From Locusta migratoria (lineage: Eukaryota > Arthropoda > Insecta > Orthoptera > Acrididae): DNA of 64,000 nt. The notes beneath the pieces are model-generated. The model searched no databases, was not told the origin of the DNA, and worked only from the letters and a program-made list of their open reading frames with translations. Position 1 is the stretch's first letter. The number at the start of each line of letters is the position of its first letter. The stretch covers positions 367,743,159-367,807,158 of the forward strand of contig CM048744.1 of NCBI GenBank assembly GCA_026315105.1, given 5' to 3'. Positions 22,991-36,087 of this stretch are shown one piece after another. Position numbers and translations under genes: made by a program.

Positions 22991-25075
22991 ACATAAGATT
23001 AAATACATCAAGAGGAGGAATTAAATGTTCTTTGGTAAGTGAGTCATCTGTATAAAATGTAAGACCTGAGCAGCTGCTCGTGTGTTGTCGGTTAAAATTT
23101 CCTCGTAAAGTGTTCAGCAGATTAAGGGCAACACGGACATGATTAAAATTAGCACAGGACATTAAAACATTGTGCACCATCAGCGGGTGACCACAGAAAC
23201 ACAAAGGTGCGGAGTCACCTGTCAGCAAGTGGTGTTGGCCGAACCGGCAGTGAGTAATCCGCAACCGGGCCAGGATTACTTCCTCCCATCGAGAGGGGCG
23301 TGAGGAGGTCTTCCAAGTTGTTGGGATTGGTTTAATGGTGCGGAGCTTATTGGCATAAAGTGAAGATCACAAACTATGTCACGACAATAAAATGTGTCAG
23401 CAAGTAGACACTTTATTATCACTGGATGGGACACAGAGGATAGCTATCCAAGGTAGGAGGATTGCAGCCCTGTCCACATCAGCAGCAGCTTTGTTCCCAG
23501 GCACACCTAACGTGGCCAGGTACCCACAGTAAGAAAACGTGAGAACCGTCGTCCGCTAACAATTGATGGGAGCGTTTAATTCGGTGCACGACAGGGTGGA
23601 ACGGATACGGGTCTCTTAAGACTCTGAACGGCACTGATGGAGTCGGAGCAAATGACATAGGAAGGATGACGGTGGCGACGGATATACAGAACAGCTTGAT
23701 TGAGAGCAAAAAGCTCAGCTGTGAAAATCAAACACTGGACAGGAAGCCTGTAGGAAAACCTGTTGCCTCCAACGACAAAGACAGATCCGACACCATCAGT
23801 GGTCTTTGAACCATCTGTATAGATAAAAATGGCAATATCAAGCCTCGAACGAAGTTCAACAAACCTCAAGCGATATACCGAATCCGGAGTACTCTCCTTT
23901 GGGAGAGAGCAGAGTTCAAAATGAACTCTCACCAGAGCCTGGAAACAGGGAGGTGTTGTGCTTTCCTGTATTCGAAAGGTGGTAGGAAGAGTAAGATCAA
24001 GTCGCTGTAGAAAACGAACTCCGGGAGGGAGCAAGGCAGTTGCAGACAGCCCATATTGGTGATCGAGGGCGTCATTGAAGAATGATAGGTAGGACAGATG
24101 GGTGGGCATTGACAGCAGGCGGCATGCGTACCGACATAGTAGTATATCACACCGATAGTTCAGTGGTAATTCAGCAGCTTTGGTGTAAAGACTTTCAACA
24201 GGGATGGTGTAAAACGCTCCAATTGCCAGGCCTAACCCCCGATAGTGGACTGACGGCCGTGCAGAAGAGTAAACAAAGCTTCCGTAACCCAGTTTCGAGC
24301 GGACAGTGGCCAGTAGAGGTAAAGTAGGATGGTTTGATCCACTCCCCATGATCTCCCACTAAGAACACAGAGGACGTTAAGGGAACGAGTACACCAGCCA
24401 GCCAGATAGGACACATGCGGAGACCAGCAGAGTTTCCTATCCAATATTAGCCCTAAAAATTTCGTCGTCTCCACGAATGGCACAGTAACGGAGCCAAGAT
24501 GTAGAGATGGTGGAAGAAACTCTTTGTATCTCCAGAAATTTATACAGACTGTCTTCTCACTGGAGAACCAGAAGCCATTGGCGACACTCCAAGAGTACAG
24601 ACGGTCGAGACAACGCTGAAGTGTTCCACGAGACACGTTCTCTGGGCACTGCAGTAAATCGCAAAGTCATCCACAAAAAGGGTGCCAGAGACATCAGCTG
24701 GGAGACAATCCATAATTGGGTTGATTGCTACGGCGAAAAGTGCCACGCTAAACACAGATTCTAGTGGCAACCCAGTCTCCTAGCGAAAGGTGTCCGACAA
24801 AACAGAGCCCACTCTTACCCTGAACCTTCGATCCATTAAAAAGGCTTGAATAAAAAGGGGGAGGCGGCCAAGAAAGCCCCATGTAAGGAGCGTGCGGAGA
24901 ATACCTGCCCTCCAAGCCTTCTCCAAATCAAAGAACACAGCCACCATCTGGCGCTTACGCAAAAAGTTATTCATAATATAGGTCGACAAGCTGATGAGGT
25001 AGTTGATAGCAGAATTATGCCTACGAACAAAGACCCTTTGAAATGTCATTTTCAAATTTTGAGGTCTATAAGTTG
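22985..25075 (-). pseudogene. I-clade-like LINE, RT plus RNase H
   Basis: Minus-strand order: VAVFFDLEKAW (RT motif A, 25085-24780), GTLFVDDFAIYC (motif C, F-V-D-D), TTKFLGLILDRKLCW (RT end), then IFIYTDGSKTTDGVGS (RNase H first Asp) and SYVICSDSISAVQSL (third Asp region), then a cysteine-rich tail (LTGDSAPLCFCGHP). Stops and shifts throughout. Text differs from the 13900-17235 element, so it is a different copy or subfamily. Truncated at 25075. Confidence 0.85.
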
Positions 25076-25930
25076 TGACGACCATCCATCAACTGTAGAT
25101 TGTCTGCAGTTACACATGTTACAGTGTGTGTACATTCGTGTCAATATGGTTATATCTTCATCTGGAAACTGCAAACCGAATTCAGAGTGACCTCTTACAC
25201 CATTTGTTAATCAGGCACACTTGTGCACTAAAGAAATTGAAGTACAAAACAAATGCATTAACTTATCTGCTGAGAAAAAGATTAAGGACAAATTGGTTGT
25301 AACAGACTGGGAGAATGATCTTCCTATGCCGTATAAAGGCATCATTTAAATTAAAAAATAAGAAGTTTAGGATATCACATAGCAGATTACATTGTCAAAA
25401 AGCTTAATAAACAGAGAAGCTGTGTCAAGTGTGCTCAAGCCCTTGTGAGTGAAATACCATCAACACAATAGCTACAACCTTTACTGCCATAGAAGACTTT
25501 AGATCAATAAATGGCCATTATCTGACTCATCCATTTTAGAGATGAAGCAGTTCTTGAAAAGAAGCAGTCTTTCGTTTCAAATCTATGGGGTAATATATAT
25601 ATATATATTGAATGTTTGGAAAACATTTACGCAATTGTTTTTGGAACAGGTGATTTAGGATGTTGTGTGGAACATAAACTTGACCTAGCCGGTAAATTAA
25701 TTTTCCATTTAAAGTGCTGCTGTTTCTTTCGTACGAAAGAAATCAGCAGAGATCTCTTGTTCGTGAAGACTGTGAAGTCATCATGTAAGCTTACCAAAGT
25801 TTCTGACAACTAACAGCTATAAATGAAATGAGTGACTTTATACATACTTTTACGCCTTATGTTTTAGTCTGTATTATTGATTGCTATGTCCTTTAATAAT
25901 ATTATTATTACATTATACATATTATTGATT
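25076..25930. other. No recognised gene
   Basis: Short frames only; small TA repeat near 25593. Contains a 20-bp direct repeat (25872-25891 and 25920-25939) at the LINE 5' edge. Confidence 0.45.
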
Positions 25931-28900
25931 GCTATGTCCCTTACCACTCCCATGAACCACAGACATTGCCGAGGTGGGGTGTCTTGCGTACCTCAACGAT
26001 ACAGATAGCCGTACTTTAGGTGCAACCACAGCGGAGGCCAGACAAACGTGTGTTTCCTGAAGAGGGGCAGCAGACTTTTCAGTAGTTACAGCGGCAACAG
26101 TCTGGATGATTGACTGAGCTTCCCTTTTAACATCAGTTAATGTGGCTTTGCCACACAGTTACTACGAACGGCTGAAAACAAGGGGATACTACAGCCGTTA
26201 CTTTCCCCGACGATATGCAGCTTTACTGTATGAACATATGATGGCATCCTCTCGGGTAAAATATTCCGGAGGTAAAATAGTCCCCCATTCGGATCTCCGG
26301 GTGGGGACTACTAAGGAGGATGTGATCATCAGGAAAGACAACACCGGCATTCTATGGATCGGAGCAGGGAATGTTAGATCCCTTATCGGGTAGGAAAGTT
26401 CGAAAGTTTAAAAAGAGAAATGGATAGGTTGAAGTTAGATATAGTAGGGATTAGAGAAGTTCGGTGGAAAGAGGATCAGGATTTCTGGTCAGGTGAGTAC
26501 AGGATTATAAATACAAAATCAGTTGGAGGTATTAAAGGAGTAGGTCTGATAATGAATAAGAAAATAAGAATGCGGGTAACCTAATATGAGCAACACAATG
26601 ATCACATTATCCTAGTCAAGATAGATACGAAGCCAACACCAACCGCAGTAGTACAGGTTTATATGCCAACTAGCTCTGCCGATGATGAGGAGATTGAAGA
26701 AATATATGTGGAGCTAAAGAAAATTATTCAGACAATTAAGGGAGAGGAAAACTTAATTGTTATGGGACACTAAAATTCGGTAGTAGGACAAGGAAGGGAA
26801 GGGAGGATAGTAGGTAAATATGGTCTGGGCAAAAGGAATGAAAGAGGAAGCTGCCTAGTAGAATTTTGCACGGAACATAATTTAGTTATAACAAACACCT
26901 GGTTTAAAAATCACAAAAGAAGGTTGTATACGTGGAAGAGACCAGAAGACACCGGAAGATACCAGATAGATTTTAGAATGGTAAGACATAGATTTCGAAA
27001 CCAGGTTTTAAACTAAGACGTACCCAGGGGCAGATATAAACTCTGACCATAACTTATTGGTCATGAATTGTAGGATGAAACTGAAAAAAAATGCAGAAAG
27101 GTAGGAAAATAAGGAGAAAGGATATGGATAAACTGAAGGACCTGAAGTTCTTGAGAATTTCAGAGGGAGCTTTAGGCAACAATTGACAGAAACGAGGGAA
27201 AATAAAACAGTAGAGGAGGAATGGGTAGCATTGAGAGATGAAATAGTGAAGGCAGCAGAGAACAAAATGGGTAGGGAGGCAACACCTACAAAAAATACTT
27301 GGATATCACAGGAGATACTAAATTTAATCGACGAAAGAAGAAAATATAAAATTGCAGTAAATGAAACAGGCAAAATGGAGTACAGACGACTAAGAAATGA
27401 GATTGACAGGAAGTGCAAAATGGCTAAGCAGGAGTGGCTAGAAAGCAAAAATGTAGAAGAATGTATAAATAGGGGAAAAATAGACACAGCTTACAGGAAA
27501 ATAAAAGATATTTGGAGATAGGAAAAAAAGCTCTATGAATATCAGAAAACCAGTTCTCAGTAAATAAGGGGAAGCTGAAATGTGGAGAGAGTTTACAGAG
27601 GGGCTCTACAAAGGAAATGAACTTAGAGGCAGTATTGTAGGAAGGGGAGAAGATGTAGATGAGGATGAAACAGGAGATACTATGAGAGATGAATTTGACA
27701 GGGCACTGAAAGACCTAAGTCAAAACAAGGCCCCTGGAGTAGATGACATTCCCTCAAAAGCTACTGAAGTCTCTGGGAGAACCAGCCATGACAAAACTGT
27801 TTCACCTGGTGTGTAAGATGTATGAGACTGGCGAAGTACCCTCAGACTTTAAGAAAAATGTAATAATCCCCATTCCAAAGAAAGCAGGTGCAGACAGGTG
27901 TGAAAAATCACAGAACCGTTAGTTTATAAGTCATAGTTGCAAAATTTTAACATGAATTATTTACAGAAGGACGGAATAGCTGGTACAAGCCAACCTTGGG
28001 GAAGACCAGTTTGGATTCAGAAGAAATGTAGGACAATGGGAGGCAATCTTCACTTTACAGCTTATCTTAGAAGATAAAGGAAAGTCAAACCTACATTTCT
28101 AGCTTTTGTAGATTTGGAGAAAGCTTTTGAGAACGTTGTTTAGAATACACGCTTTCAAATTCTGAAATCAACAGGAGTAAAATATAGGGAACAGAAGATT
28201 ATTTACAACTTGTAGAAAAAACAGGCAGTAGTTATCAGAGTTGAAGGGCATGAAAGGGATGCAGAGGTTAGGAAGGGAGTAAGACAGGGTTGTAGCCTTT
28301 CTCTGATTGCTATTCAATTTGTACATTGATCAAGCTATAAAGGAAAGCTAGGAGATATTTGGAGAAGGAATTAAAGTTCAGGGTGAAGAAATAAAAACCT
28401 TGCATTTTGCTGATGACATTGTAATTCTGCCAGAGACAGCAAAGGACTTGGAGGATCAATTGAATGGAATGGACAGTGTGTTGAAAGGAGCATATAAGAT
28501 GAACATTAACAAGAGCAAAACAAGAGTAATGGAATGCAGTCAGAAAATCAGGCAATGCTGAAGGAGTTAAATTAGGTAACAAGTCAATAAATGTGGTAAA
28601 TGAGTTTTGTTAGATGGGCAGTAAAATATCATATGATGGTCGCTGTGCAGAGAATATAAAATGCAGAATGGCAATGGGTAGAAAAGCGTTTTTGAAAAAG
28701 AGAAATTTGTTAACATCGTATACTGACTTAAATCTAAGGAAGCCCTTTTTGAAGCCCTTTGTGTAAAGTGTTGCCTTGTATGGGAGTGAAACATGGACGA
28801 TAAACAGTGCGGACAGGAGGAGGATAGAGACTTTTGATGTGTGGTGTTACAGAAGAATGCTGAAGATTAGGTGGGTGGATCGCATAACTGATGAGGAGGT

Positions 28901-29166
28901 ACTGGACAGAATTGTGGATAAAAAGGAATTTCTGGATACCTTGACTAAAAGAAGGGATCGATTGGTAGGACACATTCTTAACCAAGAAATCATTAATTTA
29001 GCAGTGGAGGGAAGTGTGTAGGGTAAAAACTGCAGAGGAAGACCAAGAGTAAGTACAGTAAGCAGATTCGGACAGGTGTAGGTTGCCGTTCTTATGTGGA
29101 GTTGAAGGGGCTTGCTCAGGATAGGGTATTGTGAAGATCTGCATCAAACCTGTCTCCGGACTGAAG

Positions 29167-29206
<40 letters not shown>

Positions 29207-29207
29207 C
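25931..29207 (+). mobile_element. RTE-like LINE, near full length, with (CAA)n tail
   Basis: Ordered remains of one reading frame: endonuclease region (26390-27000; LDIVGIREVRW, PTSSADDEEIEEIYVE, LIVMGH*NS), linker (27183-27521), RT (27580-28600; LSQNKAPGVDDIP, FVDLEKAFENV, LHFADDIVIL), C-terminal part (28776-29021; MYGSETWTINSADRRRIETF) and SGLKTT at the tail. Numerous stops. It ends in the CAA repeat at 29168. Confidence 0.87.
29168..29207 (+). repeat. (CAA)n tail of the RTE-like LINE
   Basis: About 13 units directly after CTCCGGACTGAAGA. A second copy of the same LINE end at 35740-36087 has the same tail, so the repeat belongs to the element. Confidence 0.95.
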
Positions 29208-29208
29208 T

Positions 29209-30041
29209 AGCTCATATGTACATCTAAATCCATACTCCGCAAGCCACCCAACACTGTCCCTCCTATTCATCACGTATTGTTCGCGGAAAGAAAAATTGTC
29301 AGTATGCCTCTGTGTGGACTCTAATCTCCCTGATTTTATCTTCATGATCTCTTCACAAGATATACGTAGGAGGGAGCAATATATTGCTAGATTCCTCAGT
29401 AAAGGTACATTCTGGAAACTTCGACAAACCCCCTATACCGAGCGAAAGAGCGTCTCTCCTGCAGAGTCTTCCACTTGAGTTTATCAATCATCTCCGTAAA
29501 GCTTTCACGATTACCAAATGATCCTGTAAAGAAGTGCACTGCTCTCCATTGGATCTTCTCTACTTCCTCTATCAACCCCACCTCGTACGGATCCCATACC
29601 AGTGAACAGTATTCAAGCAGTTGGTGAACAAGTGTACTGTAACCTAGTTACTTTGTTTTCGGACTGCATTTCCTTAGGATTCTTCCAATGAACCTAACTC
29701 TGGCATCTAGTTTACTGAAGATTAATTTTATATGGTTGTTTCATTTTAAATCATTCCTAATGCCTACTCCCGTATAATTTTTGGAATTAACTGCTTCCAG
29801 TTGCTGACCTGCTATAGTGTAGCTAAATGATAAAGGATCTTTCTTTCTATGTATTCACAGCACATTACACTTGTCTACTTTGAGATTTAATTGCCACTGC
29901 CTGCACTGTGCGTTAATTCGATGCAGATCCTCCTGCATTTCAATACAATTTCTCCATTGTTACAACCACTCTATATACTACAGCATCAACCGCAAAAAGC
30001 CTCAGTGAACATCCGATGTTATCCGCAAGGTCATTTATATA
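29209..30041 (-). pseudogene. LINE family A copy, left part (split by Tc1)
   Basis: Minus-strand text QWRAVHFFTGSFGNRESFTE and EMIDKLKWKTLQERRSFARY matches the family end; the 3' tail CTAAATCCATACTCCGCAAG is at the left. It continues after the Tc1 insertion at 31325. Confidence 0.82.
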
Positions 30042-31324
30042 CACTCCTGGCCATTAAAATTACTACACCACGAAGATGACATGCTACAGATGTGAAGTTT
30101 AACCAACAGGAAGAAGATAATGTGATATGAAAATGATTAGCTTTTCAGAGCATTCAAAGAAGGTTGGCACCGGTGGCGACACCTACAACGTGCTGACATG
30201 AGGAAACTCTCCAACCGATTTCTCATAAACAAACACCACTTGACCGGCGTTGCCCGGTGAAACGTTGCTGTGATACCTCTTGTAAGGATGAGAAATGCGT
30301 ACCATCACATTTCCGATTTTGATAAAGGTCGGATTGTAGCCTATCGCGATTGCAGTTTATCATATCGCAACATTGGTCATGATCCTATGACTGTTAGCAG
30401 AATATGGAATTGGTGGGTTCAGGAGGGCAATACGAAACGCCGTGCAGGATCACGACGGCCTCGTATCACTCAAGATGACAGGCATCTTATCCATATGGCT
30501 GTAACGGATCATGCAGCCACATCTCAATCCCTAAGTCAACATATGGGGACGTTTGATGAGACAACAACCATCTGCAAGAACAGTTCGACAACGTTTACAG
30601 CAGCATGGACTATCAGCTCCGAGACCCTTCACGCTGCATCACATTCAGGAGTGCCTGCGATGCTGTACACGACGAACCTGGGTGCACAAATGGTATAACA
30701 TCATTTTTTCGGATGAATCCAGGTTCTGTTACAGCATCATGATGGTCGCATCCGTGTTTGGTGACATTGTGGTGAACGCACATCAGAAGCATCGCCATAC
30801 TAGTGTATCACCCGGCATGATGTTATGGAGTGCCATTGGTTACACGTCTCGGTCACCTTTTGTTCGCATCGACAACACTTTGAACAGTGGCCATTACTAT
30901 TTCAGATGTCTTACGACCCGTGGCTCTACCCTTCATTTGATCCCTGCAAATGCACGACCGCATGTTACAGGTCCCGTATGTAAAATGTTCAACTGCTGCC
31001 CTGGCCAGCACATTCTCCAGATCTCCCACCAATTGAAAACGTCTCGTCACAGTACACCAGTGACTACTCTTGATGAACTGTGATGATATGTTGAAGCTGC
31101 ATGGGCATCTGTACCTGTACACGCCATCTAAGTTGTGTTTGACTCAATGCCCAGGCATTAAGGCCAGAGGTGGTTGTTCTGGGTACTGATTTCTCAGTAT
31201 CTACGCACCCAAATTGCATGAAAATGTAATCACAGTTCAGTTATAGAATAATATATTTGTCCAATGAATACCAGTTTACCATCTGCATTTCCTCTTGGTG
31301 TAGCAATTTTAATGGCAAATAGTG
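30042..31324 (+). mobile_element. Tc1/mariner element with TIRs, inactive
   Basis: Starts CACTCCTGGCCATTAAAATT and ends with the reverse complement of CACTATTTGCCATTAAAATT; the inverted repeats extend about 35 bp. TA flanks both sides (30040-30041, 31325-31326). It contains a broken transposase and sits inside a LINE copy whose text resumes after it. Confidence 0.9.
30270..31083 (+). pseudogene. Tc1-type transposase pseudogene
   Basis: DNA-binding region: HISDFDKGRIVAYRDCSLSY and MTVSRIWNWWVQEG, then RRPRITQDDRHLI. Catalytic region in other frames: IIFSDESRF (second Asp) and PGMMLWSAIGY. After NARPHV the expected DDE end is replaced or deleted. At least two frame changes. Confidence 0.88.
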
Positions 31325-31450
31325 TACATTGTGATTAGCAACGGACCCACGACACTCCCCTGTGGCATGCCTGCATCACTCTTACTTCAGAAGACTTACA
31401 GAAACAATCCTCTCCCAATGCTTAGCGACGGTGGCGCCACCTAGCAGCAG
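31325..31450 (-). pseudogene. LINE family A copy, right part
   Basis: ACATTGTGATTAGCAACGGA and CGACACTCCCCTGTGGCATG continue the LINE interrupted at 30041. The right end is uncertain; the part after about 31410 was not recognised. Confidence 0.6.
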
Positions 31451-31476
31451 GCCCACTTAAACTTTTCGAATGCCTA

Positions 31477-31502
31477 TACTACTACTACTACTACTACTAC
31501 TA
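31477..31502. repeat. (TAC)n microsatellite
   Basis: About 8.5 units. Repeat text related to 18955-19130 follows at 31510-31680. Confidence 0.9.
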
Positions 31503-31677
31503 GATGCAATGACCCAAGTATGCACTTTCTTGGCTGCTGCGGGGCTGCAAGCTACGGGTGGTCCGTTTTAGAGCCACCCGTAGTAATGCACCATTAACAT
31601 ACGCATGGCAAATAACTTCTTCTCACTTCACAAAATGTTGAATCCGTCCAACAACACACACCATATACAATTAGCCC

Positions 31678-32560
31678 TATCTACATCTACATCCACATTC
31701 TGAAAGCCACCTCACGGTGTGTGGCGGAGGGTACTATGTGTACCATTGGCACTTCCTCCTATTGCAGTTTTAAATGGTTTGTAGGAATAAAGATTGCCTG
31801 TATGCCTCTCTATGGGCCCTAATCTGTCTGATCTTATCCTTGTGGTCGCTTTGCAAGATATAGTTGGAGGATGCAACATCTTGGTTGACTCAGCATGAAA
31901 TGTACGATCTTGGAATTTTGACAGAAGCTTGTACCATGAAACAGAACTACTCTTTTGCAGTGTCTCCCACTGAAGTTTTGTAATCATCTCCGTGATGCTT
32001 TTGTGCTTACTAAACAAGTCAGTAACTAAGCATGCTGCTCTCTGTTTGATCTTCTCTCTTCAATTAATATTTCCTGGTTTGGATCCCTCATTCATGGGCA
32101 CCCAATACTCTAGCACCGACGAAACGAGATTTTTGTAATCTATTTCCTTTGCTGACGGACTACACTTGCTGAGGATTCTTCCAATGAATCTCAGTCTGGC
32201 ATCTGCCTTACCCCTGATTGATTTCATATGGTCATTCCATTGCAAATTGCCCCTTACATCTACTCTCAGATATTTTACTGAAGCGACTGGTTCCAGTGAT
32301 TGTTCTGCTATTGAGTAGTTGAGTGTAGAGGAGGAACTACCAAGCAGTCTTTGTCTGTGAAACATCTTTGGAAAAAGAAATTTAATATTTCGGCCTTTTG
32401 TGTCATCCTCACTTGCAACACCATTATGGTCACAGAGCGTCCCGAAGTCTGGTTTTGACCCGTTTACCAATTTCACGTAGGATAAAATTTCTAAGGATAC
32501 TTTGCCAAGTTGGTACACAAAATGTTGCTCTCAAAGCCATTGGATGCCTCTTGCATGGCT
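31678..32560 (-). pseudogene. LINE family A copy
   Basis: Minus-strand pieces: VKLVNGSKPDF, an RNIKFLFPKMF stretch, SVKYLRVDVRGNLQWNDH, ARLRFIGRILSKCSPS, and at the end TTRIRSDRLGPIERHTGN, then the 3' tail ATCTACATCTACATCC. An internal deletion removes the RT core. Confidence 0.82.
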
Positions 32561-32702
32561 GCCATTATGATAATTTTGGCATCACTTAAATTATGCTTGT
32601 CTGCTGGACTGAGGCAACATTTACAATTGTGGCAAAGTTATCTCTGAACAGTTTCCTAACTCTGTTGTATCAACCAGTTCACTTAGCAAGCATGGTATCT
32701 TA

Positions 32703-33685
32703 AGACAGGGAGTTGGAAAATAAGTTTTCCCTGTCGACTGAGATCAGAGTTGCATAAGAAAGGGAAAACAAAGAATGAGACATTAGAGATAAGACATATC
32801 TTTATTTTTCTACATTATTTCCAAGTACATTAAGACATTGAGACATTTGCCATACTGCTTTATAACCTTCAAAAAGCTGTCTAGGAAAAAAATCTGGGTT
32901 TTGCATAAAGAATAATGTTAAATGGATTCTTTGACATCAGCACTGCTTCCAAAGAGTCTTCTTCAAAGCTAGAAACAGATCGAAGTCACTTGGTGCGAGA
33001 TCAGGACTGTATGGTGGATGGTGTAGGCGTTCCCAACCAAGAGTTGCAATATGGTTTTGTGTTGCTGGCACCGAATGTGGTCTCGCATTGGCATCCAAGA
33101 GGTTTGAGAAGCCATGGCGGTTTTTCTGAATCACCTCTTTCAATTTTAACAGAATGACACAGTACCACACAGCATTGATGGTTGTACCCTCCAAAAAGTC
33201 CAGCAACCAAACTCCTTGGGTGTCCCAGAAAACAATGAGTAGCACTTTACTTGCAGACAGAGTGTTTCCAAACTTCTTTTGAAGAGGTGACGATGGATGT
33301 TTCCAATCCACGGATACGGCCTTCGATTTGAAAGTGTAATGCAGGACCTGCGTTTCATCCCCCGTCACAATTTGTCATATTCTTGGTAGACCTTGACCCA
33401 ATGGTGTATCGGTGACATGCATGTGCACATTTGCCTGCTGTGTCGTCTTTAGCCCATAGCTGTTCAATGCTTCCTACGTATGCAATGCCCTGATTTTTTC
33501 CTGGATGGCTTTTTGAAGCTTATAAAGCAGTTTAACACATGTGTCACTATACTTGGAAATTATGTAGAAAAATAAAGATGTCTTATCTTTACTGTCTCAT
33601 TCCATTTTATTTATTTATTTTCCTCCTTTCATACACAACTCTTCCTACAGTCATCAGGGCAAACTTATTTTCGAACTCCCCCTCG
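32703..33685 (-). mobile_element. Mariner element, inactive
   Basis: Inverted ends (GGGAGTTGGAAAATAAGTTT and GGGAGTTCGAAAATAAGTTT after the first bases) lie between TA dinucleotides (32701-32702, 33686-33687). About 980 bp, so shorter than a full mariner (~1.3 kb). Confidence 0.87.
32937..33368 (-). pseudogene. Mariner transposase, C-terminal half
   Basis: VTGDET-type block (TGDETQVLHYT), a VFWD..G..L-type block (IVFWDTQGVWLLDFLEG), ANARPHS and the mariner signature YSPDLAPSDFDLF. The first and last catalytic residues of D,D34D are thus visible, but the N-terminal half is missing and other frames interrupt it. Confidence 0.9.
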
Positions 33686-34229
33686 TACAATGCCTTCATT
33701 GAATAGGCGAACAACTGGTAAAACTTTGCTCTTGATCTTTACATATTTCTGGACTAGCCACACACCTACATATTACGACAAATAAGGGGACGCAACAAAA
33801 TGTTAACCCCCTTATATACAGTAAGGGCAGAAAGCAGCAAAAGCTGTCCCATGTTGAGTGTATAGAAGGCCATACCTCCAGAACTTCCACATGCCACCAG
33901 CAGCAACCATCTTCAAATGACAGATCACAGACTTGAAATGTCAGTTCCTGGTAATTTGTCTGCCGGAGACTGCAGAGCATATCTATGTACAACATGACCT
34001 ATCATGTTCAGTAACAGTGCTGCACCAACTTCTGCCAGCAAACAATGTACTTACTAGGGTGAGGGGGGGGGGGGGGGGGGGGTAAGTGAATTGGCTAAAA
34101 CTGTGTGAGAGAAAGCACATGAACCACCAACCTTTCGAATTCTTAAAGTATGTAACCTCAGTGAGCCATAGGGAAAGAGAAAACGCCTGTGAAATATTTC
34201 CAGTTACAGTGTTAGCAGAATATTAACTA

Positions 34230-34345
34230 CTTGACATAATGCTTTTCAATGACAATTAAGTAAATAATTACTGCTGTTCCTGTTCTATGGTTGACAGGTT
34301 CTTGTTACGTACTCTTGTCCGGTCAGTACATTAATTATCGTGAAC
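34230..34345. repeat. Single arm of the 41203-type MITE
   Basis: GGTTGACAGGTTCTTG and TCCGGTCAGTACATTAATTA match the right arm of the MITE at 41203-41444. Between 33690 and 34230 nothing was recognised except a 20-G run at 34063-34082. Confidence 0.55.
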
Positions 34346-34499
34346 ATTAGCTTCGTTGTGAACATTAGCTTACAACACCACCAACACCCTACGTAAAACG
34401 TAGCCATCTTACGAATCATCATAACATCTGAAACATGGGCTACATCGAACATTATTTTACTCCCTCTCCGTCTTACAATTAAAAAATGGAAACTCCTGG

Positions 34500-34633
34500 A
34501 AGGATTCAGCAATACATTAAGTATAGGTTGCTACTCGCCAAAGAGGTGTCTATAAATAACAGATTACAAGTTAACTAAAAGCTTTTGACCATTACAGCCT
34601 TCATCAGACAGAAACACCCCCTCACCCTCCCGA

Positions 34634-34684
<51 letters not shown>

Positions 34685-35030
34685 GGAAGGACTTGAGCCT
34701 CTGACAGCCATCAAACACACGCTCTGCAGCAGACTGCTCGGCCGTTTCACCACAGCCTCTCCATAACAACTGAATTAGGCCTAATATAAAAGTTCCAACT
34801 CTAAACACAAACAAAGATACCATTGGGATTTTTCAAGAAACGAAACACTGAAAGCTGAAATTCTCGGGAAAAAAAAAAATGGATAAGCAGATAACAGATT
34901 ACACAAGGCCATGGCCAAAAATTTAAGTTGTGTGAATGTGATTATTTATTTCCATGTCTGTCAGCAGCTCAGCAAGCCTCTTTACGGTGAGTTGTTATCT
35001 ACCCTCCATTATTGATATTCCTATTAAATT
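34500..35030. repeat. Dispersed repeat with (AC)n (34636-34682)
   Basis: GGTTGCTACTCGCCAAAGAG and AGCTTTTGACCATTACAGCC match a repeat type recalled from insects. The part 34890-35030 is the inverse of 10577-10740. Confidence 0.6.
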
Positions 35031-35269
35031 ACAAATATAGTTACATCAACCAAGGATTAGATACATCATAATATTTACGATTATCATCACAGAAAGGAAA
35101 TGCCGACCAAAGGTTACTGCTCACCGTTAATGAATCATTTTCAAGGAACTCTCACACAGAGGACTTCACTATGGAAATTGGAGATGATTTTTTCCATTAG
35201 TTGTGTACAGTACAATAGCAAATTGCTAGGCCTACAAAGCAGAGAATCATATTTTCGAAAATTTTCATA

Positions 35270-36042
35270 CAGTAGAGTCCTGAAAACTCAGCATTCGGTA
35301 ACCCGGCAGTCCGGATAACTCTGCCGCACCCCAGCACACCCTCTGGAATTATTCTGTGCTCGCATAATGCAGGATAGAACTGAAATGGTAGTGTGTAGCA
35401 GTTACAGGCTATGTGTGCGCCCAGAAATCATTTTTTTCTTGTGCCACAAAGAACAGTCTTGGTCAAAACTAAGGGAGTTCATTTACTGATGGTGTCGTTT
35501 AAAATCAGCTTAGGTGTGATGGACAATAGGGAACTTGGTTAGAGCAGACAACAATGACTCGTATGAAGCGGTTGTGCATCCTCTGCCGCTCAAGTCCGCC
35601 TACAGCCTTTCTCTCTTCTTAACTGGATTTTCTGATGTCCGTGTTAATGTAAGTAACGAATTTTATTTGGTAGATATTGCCTTATGTTCAATTTGTGTTA
35701 CTGTATTCCATCATTTGTATGGTACTTTATAACAAAAAATCTTACCTATCGCGTAACTAATGAGGAGGTACTGAACAAAATTGGGGAGAAAAGAAATTTC
35801 TGGCATACCTTGACTAAAAGAAGGGATAGATTGGTAGGGCACATTCTTAGACAGCAAGGAATTGTGAATTTAGCGTTGGAGGGAAGTGTGTGGGGTAAAA
35901 ATCGCAGAGGGAGACTAAGAGACGCGTATAGTAAGCAGATTCAAGTGGATGTGGGTTGTCGTTCTTATGAGGAGATGAAAAGGCTTGCTCAGGATAGAGT
36001 AGGGTGGAGAGCTGCATCAAACCAGTCTCCGGACTGAAGACC

Positions 36043-36087
<45 letters not shown>

